From Candidatus Tumulicola sp. (GTDB taxonomy: Bacteria; Vulcanimicrobiota; Vulcanimicrobiia; Vulcanimicrobiales; Vulcanimicrobiaceae), in contig DASXDT010000006.1 of NCBI GenBank assembly GCA_036490475.1, positions 1,302,001 through 1,366,000 of the forward strand: a DNA stretch of 64,000 nt, given 5' to 3'. Within the stretch, counting starts at the first letter, position 1; every line of letters begins with the position of its first letter. Positions 24,654 to 32,185 of this stretch are shown here, piece by piece. Under the pieces are notes generated by a model. It had not been told where the DNA came from, ran no database searches, and worked only from the letters and a program-made list of their open reading frames with translations. The translations under genes were made by a program, and so were the position numbers.

Positions 24654-26042
24654 CTACGGCCGGACGGTAACGGGTTCGACGATACTTTCTTGGCCGAAGC
24701 CGTCGGTGAAGTTGGCCATCACGGTAAACCGCGTTGGCACCTTGACCGCGGGCGCGACGAGCGTGATCGTCGTTGCGTCGGACCCGACGATGCGCCCGGT
24801 GACCTCGTGGGTGGCGTCGTTGAGGGAGATCCGCATGTCGTTGCGAGGGGAGAGGACTTGGACGTGTATCGACCCGCCCGACAGTACGACCGGCGTCGTT
24901 ACCTGGAACGTGCCGTTCGCGCCTGCTTCCGCGCTGGACATCTGTGTGGAGCCGTCGTCGCCGGCGATCTGTGCGGCCGGGGCGGCGGCCACCGCCGCAG
25001 CCGGCGCCGGCGGAGCCTCTGCGACGATGAATCCGGCGCTCGATTCGGCGGCCGAGCCGCCCTTGGTTACATGGACAACGACGCGCATCTCGTGCGTGCC
25101 GGCAAGCGGCGGCACCACGAACGCCGTGCTGCCGGAGCGTGAAAATGGCTTCTGGGCCCAGATGACCCCGTCGCTCCCGGTCAGACGCACGTAACCGTCG
25201 TCGGCGTTCGCCGCATATGAAACCGCGATGGGCTGGCCCGGCTTGGCCGCAATCGGCGATACCTGTACGCTGGCGACCTGCGCTCCACCGCCACGCTTGA
25301 GCGGCAGCGCGTTGAGCACGCGCACCTCTTTGGCGTTTCCGAACGGGCCTTGCATCGACATCTGGAGCGTATAGGCACCGGAATCCGTCGACGCTGGAAG
25401 TGCGACCGGAATCGCGCCCGAATGCGCGGCCAGCGTTCCGCCTTGCAGCCGGTGTCCGTCGGGAGCGGTGATTTTGTAGGCGAGCGTTCCGGCGCCGGAT
25501 GCGGAGTACTCGGCCTGCACGGTGGTGCCCGATAACGCCATCGGCGGAACGGCAAAGGCCGCGATGTGCGGCTGCGCGGCGGAAAGCGCCGTCGCGCCGG
25601 CAACGACGCCCGCTAAGGCCAGCAGCGCAAATGCGCCGCATGCGACGGCCGCCGAGCCGGCACCGCGACGCGGCGCCCGTGGCAGCGAGACACTCTGCAC
25701 GAGACAACGCACATCGTCGCCGGTTACTTCGGCCATCGCGCGCTCGAACGAGTCGAACTCGCGGGGACGTACCGGAACCTGTGCTGCGGTTGTAGAGAAG
25801 GGCTTAATTTCGAAGTGCAACGGATATGCTAGCACCGGCGACGCGCTTCGCGTGACGGCCCAGATGCGGCAGATCAGCGTCGACGCGCTTTGGTTGACGA
25901 TCCGCAAACCGTACAAGGCGACGCCGGTCCGTCGATCGTAGGTTTCGAAGACGAAGAGCGCCGTTACAGTGCCCGAAAGCGTTTGAACGGCGGCTCCGGG
26001 ACCGATGGATGAACTCGGAACTAATGCCCCGTGTGCGCGCAC
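24654..26042 (-). CDS. membrane-anchored protein with repeated immunoglobulin-like domains, Tad locus
   Basis: 462 residues from a GTG at 26042, 33 bp after the TadE-like gene. Residues about 1-125 are soluble (LFVFETYDRRTGVALYGLRIV). One transmembrane helix follows (GAFALLALAGVVAGATALS). Then come three or four Ig-like beta units with similar openings (FAVPPMALSGTTVQAEYSAS, VQVSPIAAKPGQPIAVSYAA), an Ala-Pro-rich linker and a final strand-rich unit. This looks like a protein with an extracytoplasmic binding stalk. Position at the end of the leftward tad operon suggests a pilus-associated role; no known Tad component matches it. Confidence 0.5.
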   Translation of the reverse strand: MRAHGALVPSSSIGPGAAVQTLSGTVTALFVFETYDRRTGVALYGLRIVNQSASTLICRIWAVTRSASPVLAYPLHFEIKPFSTTAAQVPVRPREFDSFERAMAEVTGDDVRCLVQSVSLPRAPRRGAGSAAVACGAFALLALAGVVAGATALSAAQPHIAAFAVPPMALSGTTVQAEYSASGAGTLAYKITAPDGHRLQGGTLAAHSGAIPVALPASTDSGAYTLQMSMQGPFGNAKEVRVLNALPLKRGGGAQVASVQVSPIAAKPGQPIAVSYAANADDGYVRLTGSDGVIWAQKPFSRSGSTAFVVPPLAGTHEMRVVVHVTKGGSAAESSAGFIVAEAPPAPAAAVAAAPAAQIAGDDGSTQMSSAEAGANGTFQVTTPVVLSGGSIHVQVLSPRNDMRISLNDATHEVTGRIVGSDATTITLVAPAVKVPTRFTVMANFTDGFGQESIVEPVTVRP

Positions 26043-26075
26043 AACGAGGGCGCCGTTATCGCGTTCCGTACGAAC

Positions 26076-26531
26076 CTACTGCGAGATGACCATCTGCGAT
26101 GTGCTCTGCATCGCTATCCCGGCCCGTGGGAAGAAGGGCGCGATGAACGCAAACGGATACCTGACCGTCACCGAGACGACGCAGCCGGGGCCGTTGGTCG
26201 CCGCTCCGGTCGGACACGACACAGGCGTCTCGGTTGCCGTGATGCTGCTCGTAGTCATCATGCCGGTGTTGAGGCTCTGGACGTACGTCTGCAGCCCGGT
26301 GCTTCCCGCGCTGCAGTTGTCGATCACGTAGCCGTTGCCGCTGGTACACGACAGCGAGCCGCGAACGATCATCCAACGCGCTCCCAGACGAGCGGAGTTT
26401 GCGACCCACGAATACGTGTAGGTTGCGCGGCCGAAGTCGATGATGCCGAATAACAGCAGCAGCACGACGCTCATCGTGATCGCCGTTTCGGCCATACTCG
26501 CGCCGCGCTCGGAATGCTTCGCGCGGATCAT
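26076..26531 (-). CDS. TadE-like pseudopilin (copy 2)
   Basis: 151 residues from the ATG at 26531, which overlaps the previous stop (ATGA). The N-terminus has the TadE signature: a basic leader ending in RGASMAETAI followed by a long helix (MSVVLLLLFGIIDFGRATYTY). The conserved Glu after the leader is at the expected place. The mature part has paired Cys (SLSCTSGNGYVIDNC, VSCPTGAATNGPGC). TadE/TadF pseudopilins are processed by the prepilin peptidase and assist Flp pilus assembly in the envelope. Confidence 0.82.
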   Translation of the reverse strand: MIRAKHSERGASMAETAITMSVVLLLLFGIIDFGRATYTYSWVANSARLGARWMIVRGSLSCTSGNGYVIDNCSAGSTGLQTYVQSLNTGMMTTSSITATETPVSCPTGAATNGPGCVVSVTVRYPFAFIAPFFPRAGIAMQSTSQMVISQ

Positions 26532-27004
26532 TGATTCACGACTCGCATGGTCGAGCTGCCGGTGACGGTAACCGGATTCGGAATGCCTGGGTAGGGAAAC
26601 AACGGCGTGAACGAGCCGGTGGTCGTGACTTGGACGTAATACACGGACCCCGGCGTTAAGGGTGACGAACCGCTGGTCGGACATGCCGACATGCTGCCGT
26701 TATTGACGGCCACCAGGCACGTCGGCGTCGTATGAAACTGCGCTAGCGACTGAGCGTCGGCAGTCGCGGCAGCGGCGATCGGAACGGCTTGCGAAACGTG
26801 CTCGAGGTCTAGCGAACCGTATTGTGCGCCGGCTCGCGCCGCGTTGGCAGCTAGGATTGAATAATACGCATACCGCCCGGTATCGATCATGCCGATTGCC
26901 AAGAAGATCATGACCGGCGCCAAGATCGCGAATTCCACCATACTCGTGCCGCGTTCGCAACGGCGTAATGTTCGCAGCAAGTGAATCATAGTTCTTGCAA
27001 TCAT
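26528..27004 (-). CDS. TadE-like pseudopilin (copy 1)
   Basis: 158 residues; both ends overlap neighbouring genes by four bases, as in a compact operon. The leader CERGTSMVEFAILAPVMIF with the Glu after the cleavage region and the following helix (LAIGMIDTGRYAYYSILAAN) match TadE. The remainder is a secreted beta-rich domain with two Cys (TCLVAVNNGSMSACPTSG). It and the next gene encode two distinct pseudopilins, corresponding to the TadE/TadF pair of other Tad systems. Confidence 0.85.
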   Translation of the reverse strand: MIARTMIHLLRTLRRCERGTSMVEFAILAPVMIFLAIGMIDTGRYAYYSILAANAARAGAQYGSLDLEHVSQAVPIAAAATADAQSLAQFHTTPTCLVAVNNGSMSACPTSGSSPLTPGSVYYVQVTTTGSFTPLFPYPGIPNPVTVTGSSTMRVVNQ

Positions 27005-28209
27005 TGCGCCAACGTCGGGTTTTTAATGAGCGAGTTTCCGGTGGTGGGTCCTGCGTAATCGGCGGTGTTCGTTCCGTTGAACTGCATCGTGTCGAACACC
27101 ATCACCGCGTATTGACCACCGGTTCCATTGACTTGGCCCATCGCACCCGGCGCATAAATGAGTCCGCCCAGACTGTTCGTTCCACCGTTGAACTGTACGA
27201 TATTCGTATTTGAGGGGACTTGGTAGACCAAGACGCCCGCTGTCGGACCGGTCGTCATTGGCGTAAACGCTTCAGAACTGCCGTTGAACTGGAGAGAGCC
27301 GCCGGGTGCATTGTAAAAGGTAACGTTGCTACCGACCACGCTGCCGCCGTTCTGTTGAAAGATGCCCGTCATGGTGTAGATTCCAGACGTCATCGTGAGC
27401 GTTCCGCCGTTGACTTGAATCTGACTGAAACACACGGGGTTACTAATGGTGCCACCATTGATCGTTTTCGAGCCACCGTTGAGTTGAACCGACTGGCAGT
27501 TCGACGTAGGCTGAGGATTCGCGGCTAAATAGGAGCAACCCGTAATTTCAGAACACGGATCGGCGAAAGTCGGGATTTTCTGTGGCGTGGCTTTCGGAAA
27601 CGACGTGGCGTTGTTTTGCAATGACTGCGCGTATCCAAAGCCGGCGACCGATACGGTTCCGCCGTTCGTTTGCACCATCGAACTGTTGGCCATGATGCCG
27701 CAGGTCGGAGCTGTGATGTTCACCCCGTTGAGCTGGAACGTCTTCGTCGGATCCATCAGGAAGATGCATCCGTTGTTGTTCGAAATCAACGTGGCAACTG
27801 CCTGAGTCGAAACGGGGATCGTTTTTCCTTGACCCAGCATACCCGTGAAAAAGCGGTTCACTTTGGTGTTCGTGACAACTGCCGAGACCGAGCAACTCTG
27901 GCCGGCGTACGGGCCGATTACGGACGGGCTGTTGATCGTTACCGTGACACCACCGCTGCCGTTGGTGTAGCCGTTCGCCTGCGCATCATGCTGTCCGGCG
28001 GTTTGCGCGGATGTTGCGCTGCTACACCCCGCGGCCAGCAGCGCTTGCGCGCCGCCGAGCGCGGCAGCGTCGGCTGCATTCTGTTGCTGGCGCTGCTGGT
28101 ACGACCAATAGCCGACGTCGACCGCCAGGCCGGCGAACAGCATCAACACTGCGAGAGAGACGGCGATCAGCGGTAGAACTTGCCCGCGCTCTGAGTGACT
28201 TGCGATCAT
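27001..28209 (-). CDS. TadG-like pilus protein with NGG repeats
   Basis: 402 residues. It starts with the Flp-type Tad helix (RGQVLPLIAVSLAVLMLFAG, then AVDVGYWSYQQRQQQNAADAA), placing it among TadG-related proteins anchored by the N-terminus. The C-terminal 250 residues contain about ten spaced copies of a short motif, Q-x-N-G-(G/S/T), for example VQTNGGTV, VQLNGGSK, IQVNGGTL, VQFNGGTN. They occur at intervals of roughly 15-35 residues, which suggests a beta-solenoid surface domain. TadG proteins are thought to help anchor or adhere at the outer surface. It shares an ATGA overlap with the downstream TadE gene. Confidence 0.75.
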   Translation of the reverse strand: MIASHSERGQVLPLIAVSLAVLMLFAGLAVDVGYWSYQQRQQQNAADAAALGGAQALLAAGCSSATSAQTAGQHDAQANGYTNGSGGVTVTINSPSVIGPYAGQSCSVSAVVTNTKVNRFFTGMLGQGKTIPVSTQAVATLISNNNGCIFLMDPTKTFQLNGVNITAPTCGIMANSSMVQTNGGTVSVAGFGYAQSLQNNATSFPKATPQKIPTFADPCSEITGCSYLAANPQPTSNCQSVQLNGGSKTINGGTISNPVCFSQIQVNGGTLTMTSGIYTMTGIFQQNGGSVVGSNVTFYNAPGGSLQFNGSSEAFTPMTTGPTAGVLVYQVPSNTNIVQFNGGTNSLGGLIYAPGAMGQVNGTGGQYAVMVFDTMQFNGTNTADYAGPTTGNSLIKNPTLAQ

Positions 28210-28219
28210 TACGGAACTC

Positions 28220-29635
28220 CTAGCGATTTACGATCTCAGGGGTCATTACGAAGACCACGTCGGTCGCTGAATTTTGGTACTGCGTCGAGGTAAACAGTTT
28301 TCCAAGGATCGGGATGTCCGAGAGTAGCGGAATCTTGTTGACGATCTTCCGCGTTATGCGCTGCACGAGTCCACCCATGACGATGCTTTCGCCCGGCCGT
28401 GTAATCACGTCGGTTGAAAGTTTGCTTTCCGTCAGCGCCGGAATCAGGAATCCCGAAACTTCGACGGCATTAGCATAATCGAGCGCCGAGATGTCCGGCG
28501 TTATGGCCGCTTCGATCGACCCGTTCCCCAGAATAATCGGCGTAACGTTCAGCTGCACGCCGTACGGCTGATACTGCACGTTGACGGACCCTAAACCGGA
28601 CGTCGTGACGACCGGTATCGACCCGCCTACCAGGAACGAGGCCTTGTTTCCTGGGCTCGTAACCAAGTTCGGACTGGCAAGCGTCTTTACGTGGCCTTCT
28701 TGCATCATAAGGTTGAGGGTCGGAGCAAGCGTCTGCGTTCGATAGAACGGCGAGACCGTAAACGCTCTACCTAGCCCACTCGGCGACTCGATGAATGGGA
28801 TCGCCGGCGCTATGAAGTTGGGGACGATCTGGCCCGTTACGGGTTGCGCGGCGAACAGTTGCAGGCCGAGGTTGGACTGGGCCGTCTTATCGACCTCCAG
28901 CACGTACACTTTGATGTCGATCTGGCTGTTTTCTAACGAACTGAGCCGGTCGATTAGCTGGCCGTTGCTGGCGAGATAGGGACCCGACAGGCCGCGCGCC
29001 CGGTCGAGGATCGCCTGGGCGGTAACGGCGTCGGTCGCGTTGCCGCTGACGATGACGTTGCCCTTGCCGTCCGGGTCCACGCGAATGTTGGTTGCGCCCG
29101 GGATGTTCGCGATCGCCTTCTGCAGGTCGCCGAGGTTCTGGGTGATCGTGACCGCGTTAACGATGACGCCCTTTTGCTCTTTCATCATCGCGTCGAAGCG
29201 GGCGATGACATTGGTGACTTGCTGGAACTGGGCTCCGTCGCCTACCGTGCCGCGTACCACGATCGAATGGCCGAAGCTGACGACCTGCACTTGCGGCGCC
29301 GAGATGGCGCTACGCAGCATCTCCGCGACGTCGTCCATCTCTTGTGCGGTGACCGTTACTTCATATGCAGTGCGGTGGCCGTTTGCCCAAATGAACACCG
29401 TCGTGTGCCCCGGCTCCTTGCCGTTGATCACGACCTGTGAGGTCCCGATCGGCAACGCGCCGGCGATCTGGCCGTCGCCGACGGCGACGCGGGACAAGCC
29501 CGATGCTTTCAGCACGACCGAATGTCCCGACTGGATCGAGATCATAGTTACTTGATCGGCGACAGCCGGCATGGCGCATACGGTAATACCGAAGGCGACG
29601 GCCACTGCGACGAGCATACGAGTCAACGAAATCAT
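28220..29635 (-). CDS. RcpA/CpaC-type secretin of the Tad pilus
   Basis: 471 residues from the ATG at 29635, which has GGGAG 4 nt upstream. A signal peptide ends AMPAVADQ. The pilus-specific N-domain (ISIQSGHSVVLKASGLSRVAVG, about 35-110) is followed by BON-like repeats (VRGTVGDGAQFQQVTNVIARF, VSGNATDAVTAQAIL). The secretin domain follows, with VPVVTTSGLGSVNVQYQPYG and the signature VITRPGESIVMGGL and PLLSDIPILGKLFTS. The protein forms the outer-membrane pore through which Flp fibres exit. It is the first gene of the leftward arm and faces the rightward arm across a 195-bp divergent region. Confidence 0.93.
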   Translation of the reverse strand: MISLTRMLVAVAVAFGITVCAMPAVADQVTMISIQSGHSVVLKASGLSRVAVGDGQIAGALPIGTSQVVINGKEPGHTTVFIWANGHRTAYEVTVTAQEMDDVAEMLRSAISAPQVQVVSFGHSIVVRGTVGDGAQFQQVTNVIARFDAMMKEQKGVIVNAVTITQNLGDLQKAIANIPGATNIRVDPDGKGNVIVSGNATDAVTAQAILDRARGLSGPYLASNGQLIDRLSSLENSQIDIKVYVLEVDKTAQSNLGLQLFAAQPVTGQIVPNFIAPAIPFIESPSGLGRAFTVSPFYRTQTLAPTLNLMMQEGHVKTLASPNLVTSPGNKASFLVGGSIPVVTTSGLGSVNVQYQPYGVQLNVTPIILGNGSIEAAITPDISALDYANAVEVSGFLIPALTESKLSTDVITRPGESIVMGGLVQRITRKIVNKIPLLSDIPILGKLFTSTQYQNSATDVVFVMTPEIVNR

Positions 29636-29712
29636 CCGGCTCCCTACGGCATAGGCGACGAGCGGGCGCTCCAAGGCGTCCGTCAGATGAACGCATTATG
29701 GCACGGTTTCGT

Positions 29713-29730
29713 GCGTTAACGCGTTAACGC
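29713..29730. promoter_or_regulatory. 18-bp perfect palindrome between the two tad arms
   Basis: GCGTTAACGCGTTAACGC is self-complementary and also contains two overlapping GCGTTAACGC units. It lies 78 bp upstream of the secretin gene and about 100 bp upstream of the rightward operon. A shared operator for divergent transcription is the obvious reading; no protein is identified. Confidence 0.5.
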
Positions 29731-29830
29731 GACGGATACGTTGAGTTAGAATGTCGGGAAACGGAACGTCCACGGTTGCAAACGCGTTGACGTGGGTGTA
29801 ATGATTACCCGGCACCAGGAGGCATGGAGG

Positions 29831-30574
29831 TTGTACGTTTTGCGGCCGTTTAGTTGGTTCGGGATTTTGGCATTGTTCGGTTCGATCGCGGCGCCGGGTG
29901 CCGCGATCGCTGCTGCGCAGCAAGATCTCTCACTGACCAGCGTGGCTCGCGTAGCGCATCTCGACTACGCGTGGCTCGCCGCGGACGAAGCCGTACAATT
30001 AAGCGGTCCCGACATCGTGCTGGTTATTCGCCCCGGCAATAATCTGTACGACGTCAACGATCGGGTCGAGACGACCTCGATCGCCCCGCGCTATGCGTCC
30101 AACGACATCTACGTGTCGCCGCAGCTCGCCGCTCGCATCGAAACCCTGGGGCGGCAAGCCTGGCGCACGTACGCAAACGCACGATCCACACAAGCGTGGA
30201 AATCGCAAGATGTCGCGAGCTACAACGAGCTTCGCGGAACCATCGTGATGAATGTGACCCAGCTCAAGGGCGCCGAGGCGCTCATGATCACTGGGCAGGC
30301 GCCGCCCTCGGCGCCGATTCGGATCACGCTGCTCGCAACGCTCTCCTCGGATTTGCCCAACGTGCTTATAGGAAGGCACGACATCAACTCTGCGTCGGAC
30401 GGCACGTTCCAAGCGATCGTTCCGATCGGTCCGGACTACATTCAGCAAACCTTCTTGCACGTAACGGCCACTTCGGGGCCGGGCGTGACGCCCGCAAGCG
30501 CCCAGATCCTGGTCGACGCACCTAATGCCGGAGTCAAAGTCCCTTGGGAACAGATTCCCGGCGGCATCTGGTAA
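29831..30574 (+). CDS. secreted protein at the head of the rightward tad operon
   Basis: About 247 residues from the TTG at 29831, chosen because AGGAGG lies 8 nt upstream; an ATG at 29801 in the same frame is the alternative. A hydrophobic signal segment (WFGILALFGSIAAPGAAIAAAQ) is followed by a short beta domain with PDIVLVIRPGNNLYDVNDRVE and YVSPQLAARI, resembling the stalk domain found in copper-amine-oxidase-N-like proteins. A second beta-rich unit, PIRITLLATLSSDLPNVLIG, follows. It precedes the Flp pilin gene by 37 bp and so probably serves the pilus, perhaps in the periplasm. Function unknown. Confidence 0.6.
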   Translation: MYVLRPFSWFGILALFGSIAAPGAAIAAAQQDLSLTSVARVAHLDYAWLAADEAVQLSGPDIVLVIRPGNNLYDVNDRVETTSIAPRYASNDIYVSPQLAARIETLGRQAWRTYANARSTQAWKSQDVASYNELRGTIVMNVTQLKGAEALMITGQAPPSAPIRITLLATLSSDLPNVLIGRHDINSASDGTFQAIVPIGPDYIQQTFLHVTATSGPGVTPASAQILVDAPNAGVKVPWEQIPGGIW

Positions 30575-30611
30575 TCACACTCCCCTTCACGCACTACTTA
30601 AGGAGAAACAC

Positions 30612-30773
30612 ATGATCAAGTCGTTCAAGTCTATGATCCGCGATGAAGAAGGCGCCACAATGGTCGAATACGGCCTGCTCGTTGCCTTCATTGCTCTCGT
30701 TGCCCTCGTCGGCGTCAAGGTGCTCGGCTCGAGCCTGAGCGCAATGTTCAGCGCCGTCGCAACGTCGGTCTAA
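30612..30773 (+). CDS. flp: Flp/Fap-type major pilin
   Basis: 53 residues with AGGAG 7 nt before the ATG. The product has a short basic leader (MIKSFKSMIRDEEG) and then ATMVEYGLLVAFIALVALVG, the Flp signature in which the Glu-Tyr pair lies five residues after the cleavage-site Gly. The rest is one hydrophobic helix. Cleavage by a prepilin peptidase after Gly would give a mature pilin of about 39 residues that polymerises into the Tad fibre. A strong terminator follows, which would allow more pilin than machinery to be made. Confidence 0.95.
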   Translation: MIKSFKSMIRDEEGATMVEYGLLVAFIALVALVGVKVLGSSLSAMFSAVATSV

Positions 30774-30786
30774 CCCACCAAACCCG

Positions 30787-30830
30787 GAGCGTGGACGCCG
30801 AGCTCGCGACGCGTCCGCGCTCTTTCTTTT
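30787..30830 (+). terminator. intrinsic terminator after flp
   Basis: GAGCGTGGACGC (30787-30798) pairs with GCGTCCGCGCTC (30811-30822), with one G-U pair, and is followed directly by TTTCTTTT. The strong stem and T-run are classical. Partial read-through would supply the downstream assembly genes at a lower level than the pilin. Confidence 0.85.
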
Positions 30831-30870
30831 ATACAGAAGCTCACATGAACGTTCCCGAAAAGCTCCGCAG

Positions 30871-31335
30871 TTGATACCGATATGGTTGGCGGTTGCGTGG
30901 TGTGCCGTCGCCAGCTACGGCGACGTTCGAACGCGTCGCATTCCGAACTGGCTCACCGGATCGCTGGCGCTCGCGGCGCTGGCGATTCACTCGTTTTACG
31001 GCCTTCGCGCCGCGCTCATCAGTTTGCTGGTGATGGCCGTTCTCACGGCCGCTGGCACGCTGGTCTATTCGCGCGGCGGTATCGGCGGCGGCGATATCAA
31101 ACTCGCCATCGCGGCATCGGGTATGCTCAGCTATCCGCTATGTCTGCCGTTCTTGTTGTATTCGGCGATTGGTGGCGGGGTGTTGGCGGTCGGCTTCTTG
31201 ATCATGCGTCGGCCGTCGCGCGCGAGCGCCTCCGGCAAGCGCGAAACCCTTCCCTACGCGGTCGCATTCGTTTTTGGGGCGCTACTCGTGGCACTCTCGC
31301 AGACCTACGCTCCCTTTTTAAGGATAACGATTTAA
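30871..31335 (+). CDS. cpaA: CpaA/TadV prepilin peptidase
   Basis: 154 residues starting at TTG. It is an aspartic protease of the A24 family with two catalytic Asp in the expected places: SYGDVRTRRIPNWLTG after the first helix and GGIGGGDIKLAIAASG in the middle. Four to five transmembrane helices are visible. It lacks the N-terminal methyltransferase domain of PilD, as do other CpaA/TadV proteins. It should cleave the leaders of the Flp pilin and the TadE-type pseudopilins. A second A24 peptidase is encoded at 35954. Confidence 0.9.
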   Translation: MIPIWLAVAWCAVASYGDVRTRRIPNWLTGSLALAALAIHSFYGLRAALISLLVMAVLTAAGTLVYSRGGIGGGDIKLAIAASGMLSYPLCLPFLLYSAIGGGVLAVGFLIMRRPSRASASGKRETLPYAVAFVFGALLVALSQTYAPFLRITI

Positions 31336-31336
31336 C

Positions 31337-32179
31337 ATGAACGTTCGCCGCACGACGTTGCTAATCGCCATCGTTCTCGCGGTGGGGACCGGTTGGCTCA
31401 CGCTCACGTATTTGTCATCATTGCGCCCTGCCAACAGCGAACCGCGCCAGGTGGTCGTAGCGACCCAAGATATCGCAGCGCGCGAACGCATCACGCCGCA
31501 AATGTTCCACGTCGAAACGCGCGACGCGAAAACGCTGCAGCCCGACGCAATCTCCGATCCGAGCCGTATGGCCGGCGCGCTGGCTCTGATCACGATTCCC
31601 GCCGGTTCGCAAATTACTGCGTCTGACGTCGGCACCAACGTCGAGTCGGCCCTACCTGTGCGGTTGCGCCCGGGTATGCGCGCAGTCAGTATCCCGGTCG
31701 ATCACGTTAAGGGTGTTTCCGGACTGATTCAGCCCGGCGACCGAGTCGATGTGATTGCCGTCCCGCCGAAGGACGGCGACTCACCCGGTAAAGCTGTGAC
31801 GATTATGCGCGGCATTCGCGTGCTGGCGGTAGGTTCGACGCTGGAATATGCCTCGGCAACGCCGTCACCGCAAGATCAAGGAGCACCGACCGTCACGCTC
31901 GAGGTGAATCCGAAGCAGGCCGATCTTCTAACATGGGCCGACTCCGACGCGACGATCCGCTTGGCATTGCGCTCTCCACTTGAGCCGATCCGCTCGGAGC
32001 CGGTCGAAGCGCTGGTTATCAATAGCGGCGACAGCGCACCGGCGATGTTGCCGCCGCCTGGCCCTGTCGCTCCGTTGACTGCTCCGGTAGCCGTTGCACC
32101 GGTAGTGGCGAAGCCCGCTGCGAACCCCGTACAAGTGATCATCGGCGATAAGATCGTCGATCCGTCGAAGGCACAGTAA
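31337..32179 (+). CDS. cpaB: CpaB/RcpC pilus assembly protein
   Basis: 280 residues; AAGGA precedes the ATG. One N-terminal membrane helix (TLLIAIVLAVGTGWLTLTYL) leads into the SAF/CpaB domain (VVVATQDIAARERITPQMF, then VSGLIQPGDRVDVIAV and IMRGIRVLAVG). The C-terminus is a Pro-Ala-rich tail. CpaB proteins line the periplasmic part of the Tad machine and stabilise the secretin. It starts 1 bp after the CpaA stop, inside one operon. Confidence 0.92.
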   Translation: MNVRRTTLLIAIVLAVGTGWLTLTYLSSLRPANSEPRQVVVATQDIAARERITPQMFHVETRDAKTLQPDAISDPSRMAGALALITIPAGSQITASDVGTNVESALPVRLRPGMRAVSIPVDHVKGVSGLIQPGDRVDVIAVPPKDGDSPGKAVTIMRGIRVLAVGSTLEYASATPSPQDQGAPTVTLEVNPKQADLLTWADSDATIRLALRSPLEPIRSEPVEALVINSGDSAPAMLPPPGPVAPLTAPVAVAPVVAKPAANPVQVIIGDKIVDPSKAQ

Positions 32180-32185
32180 CCGCGA

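Noticed and set aside
30845-30874. Nine-codon ORF before cpaA (MNVPEKLRS) whose stop overlaps the TTG start
   Set aside because: A leader peptide is possible, but there is no ribosome-binding site and no attenuator structure beyond the flp terminator. Too short to support.
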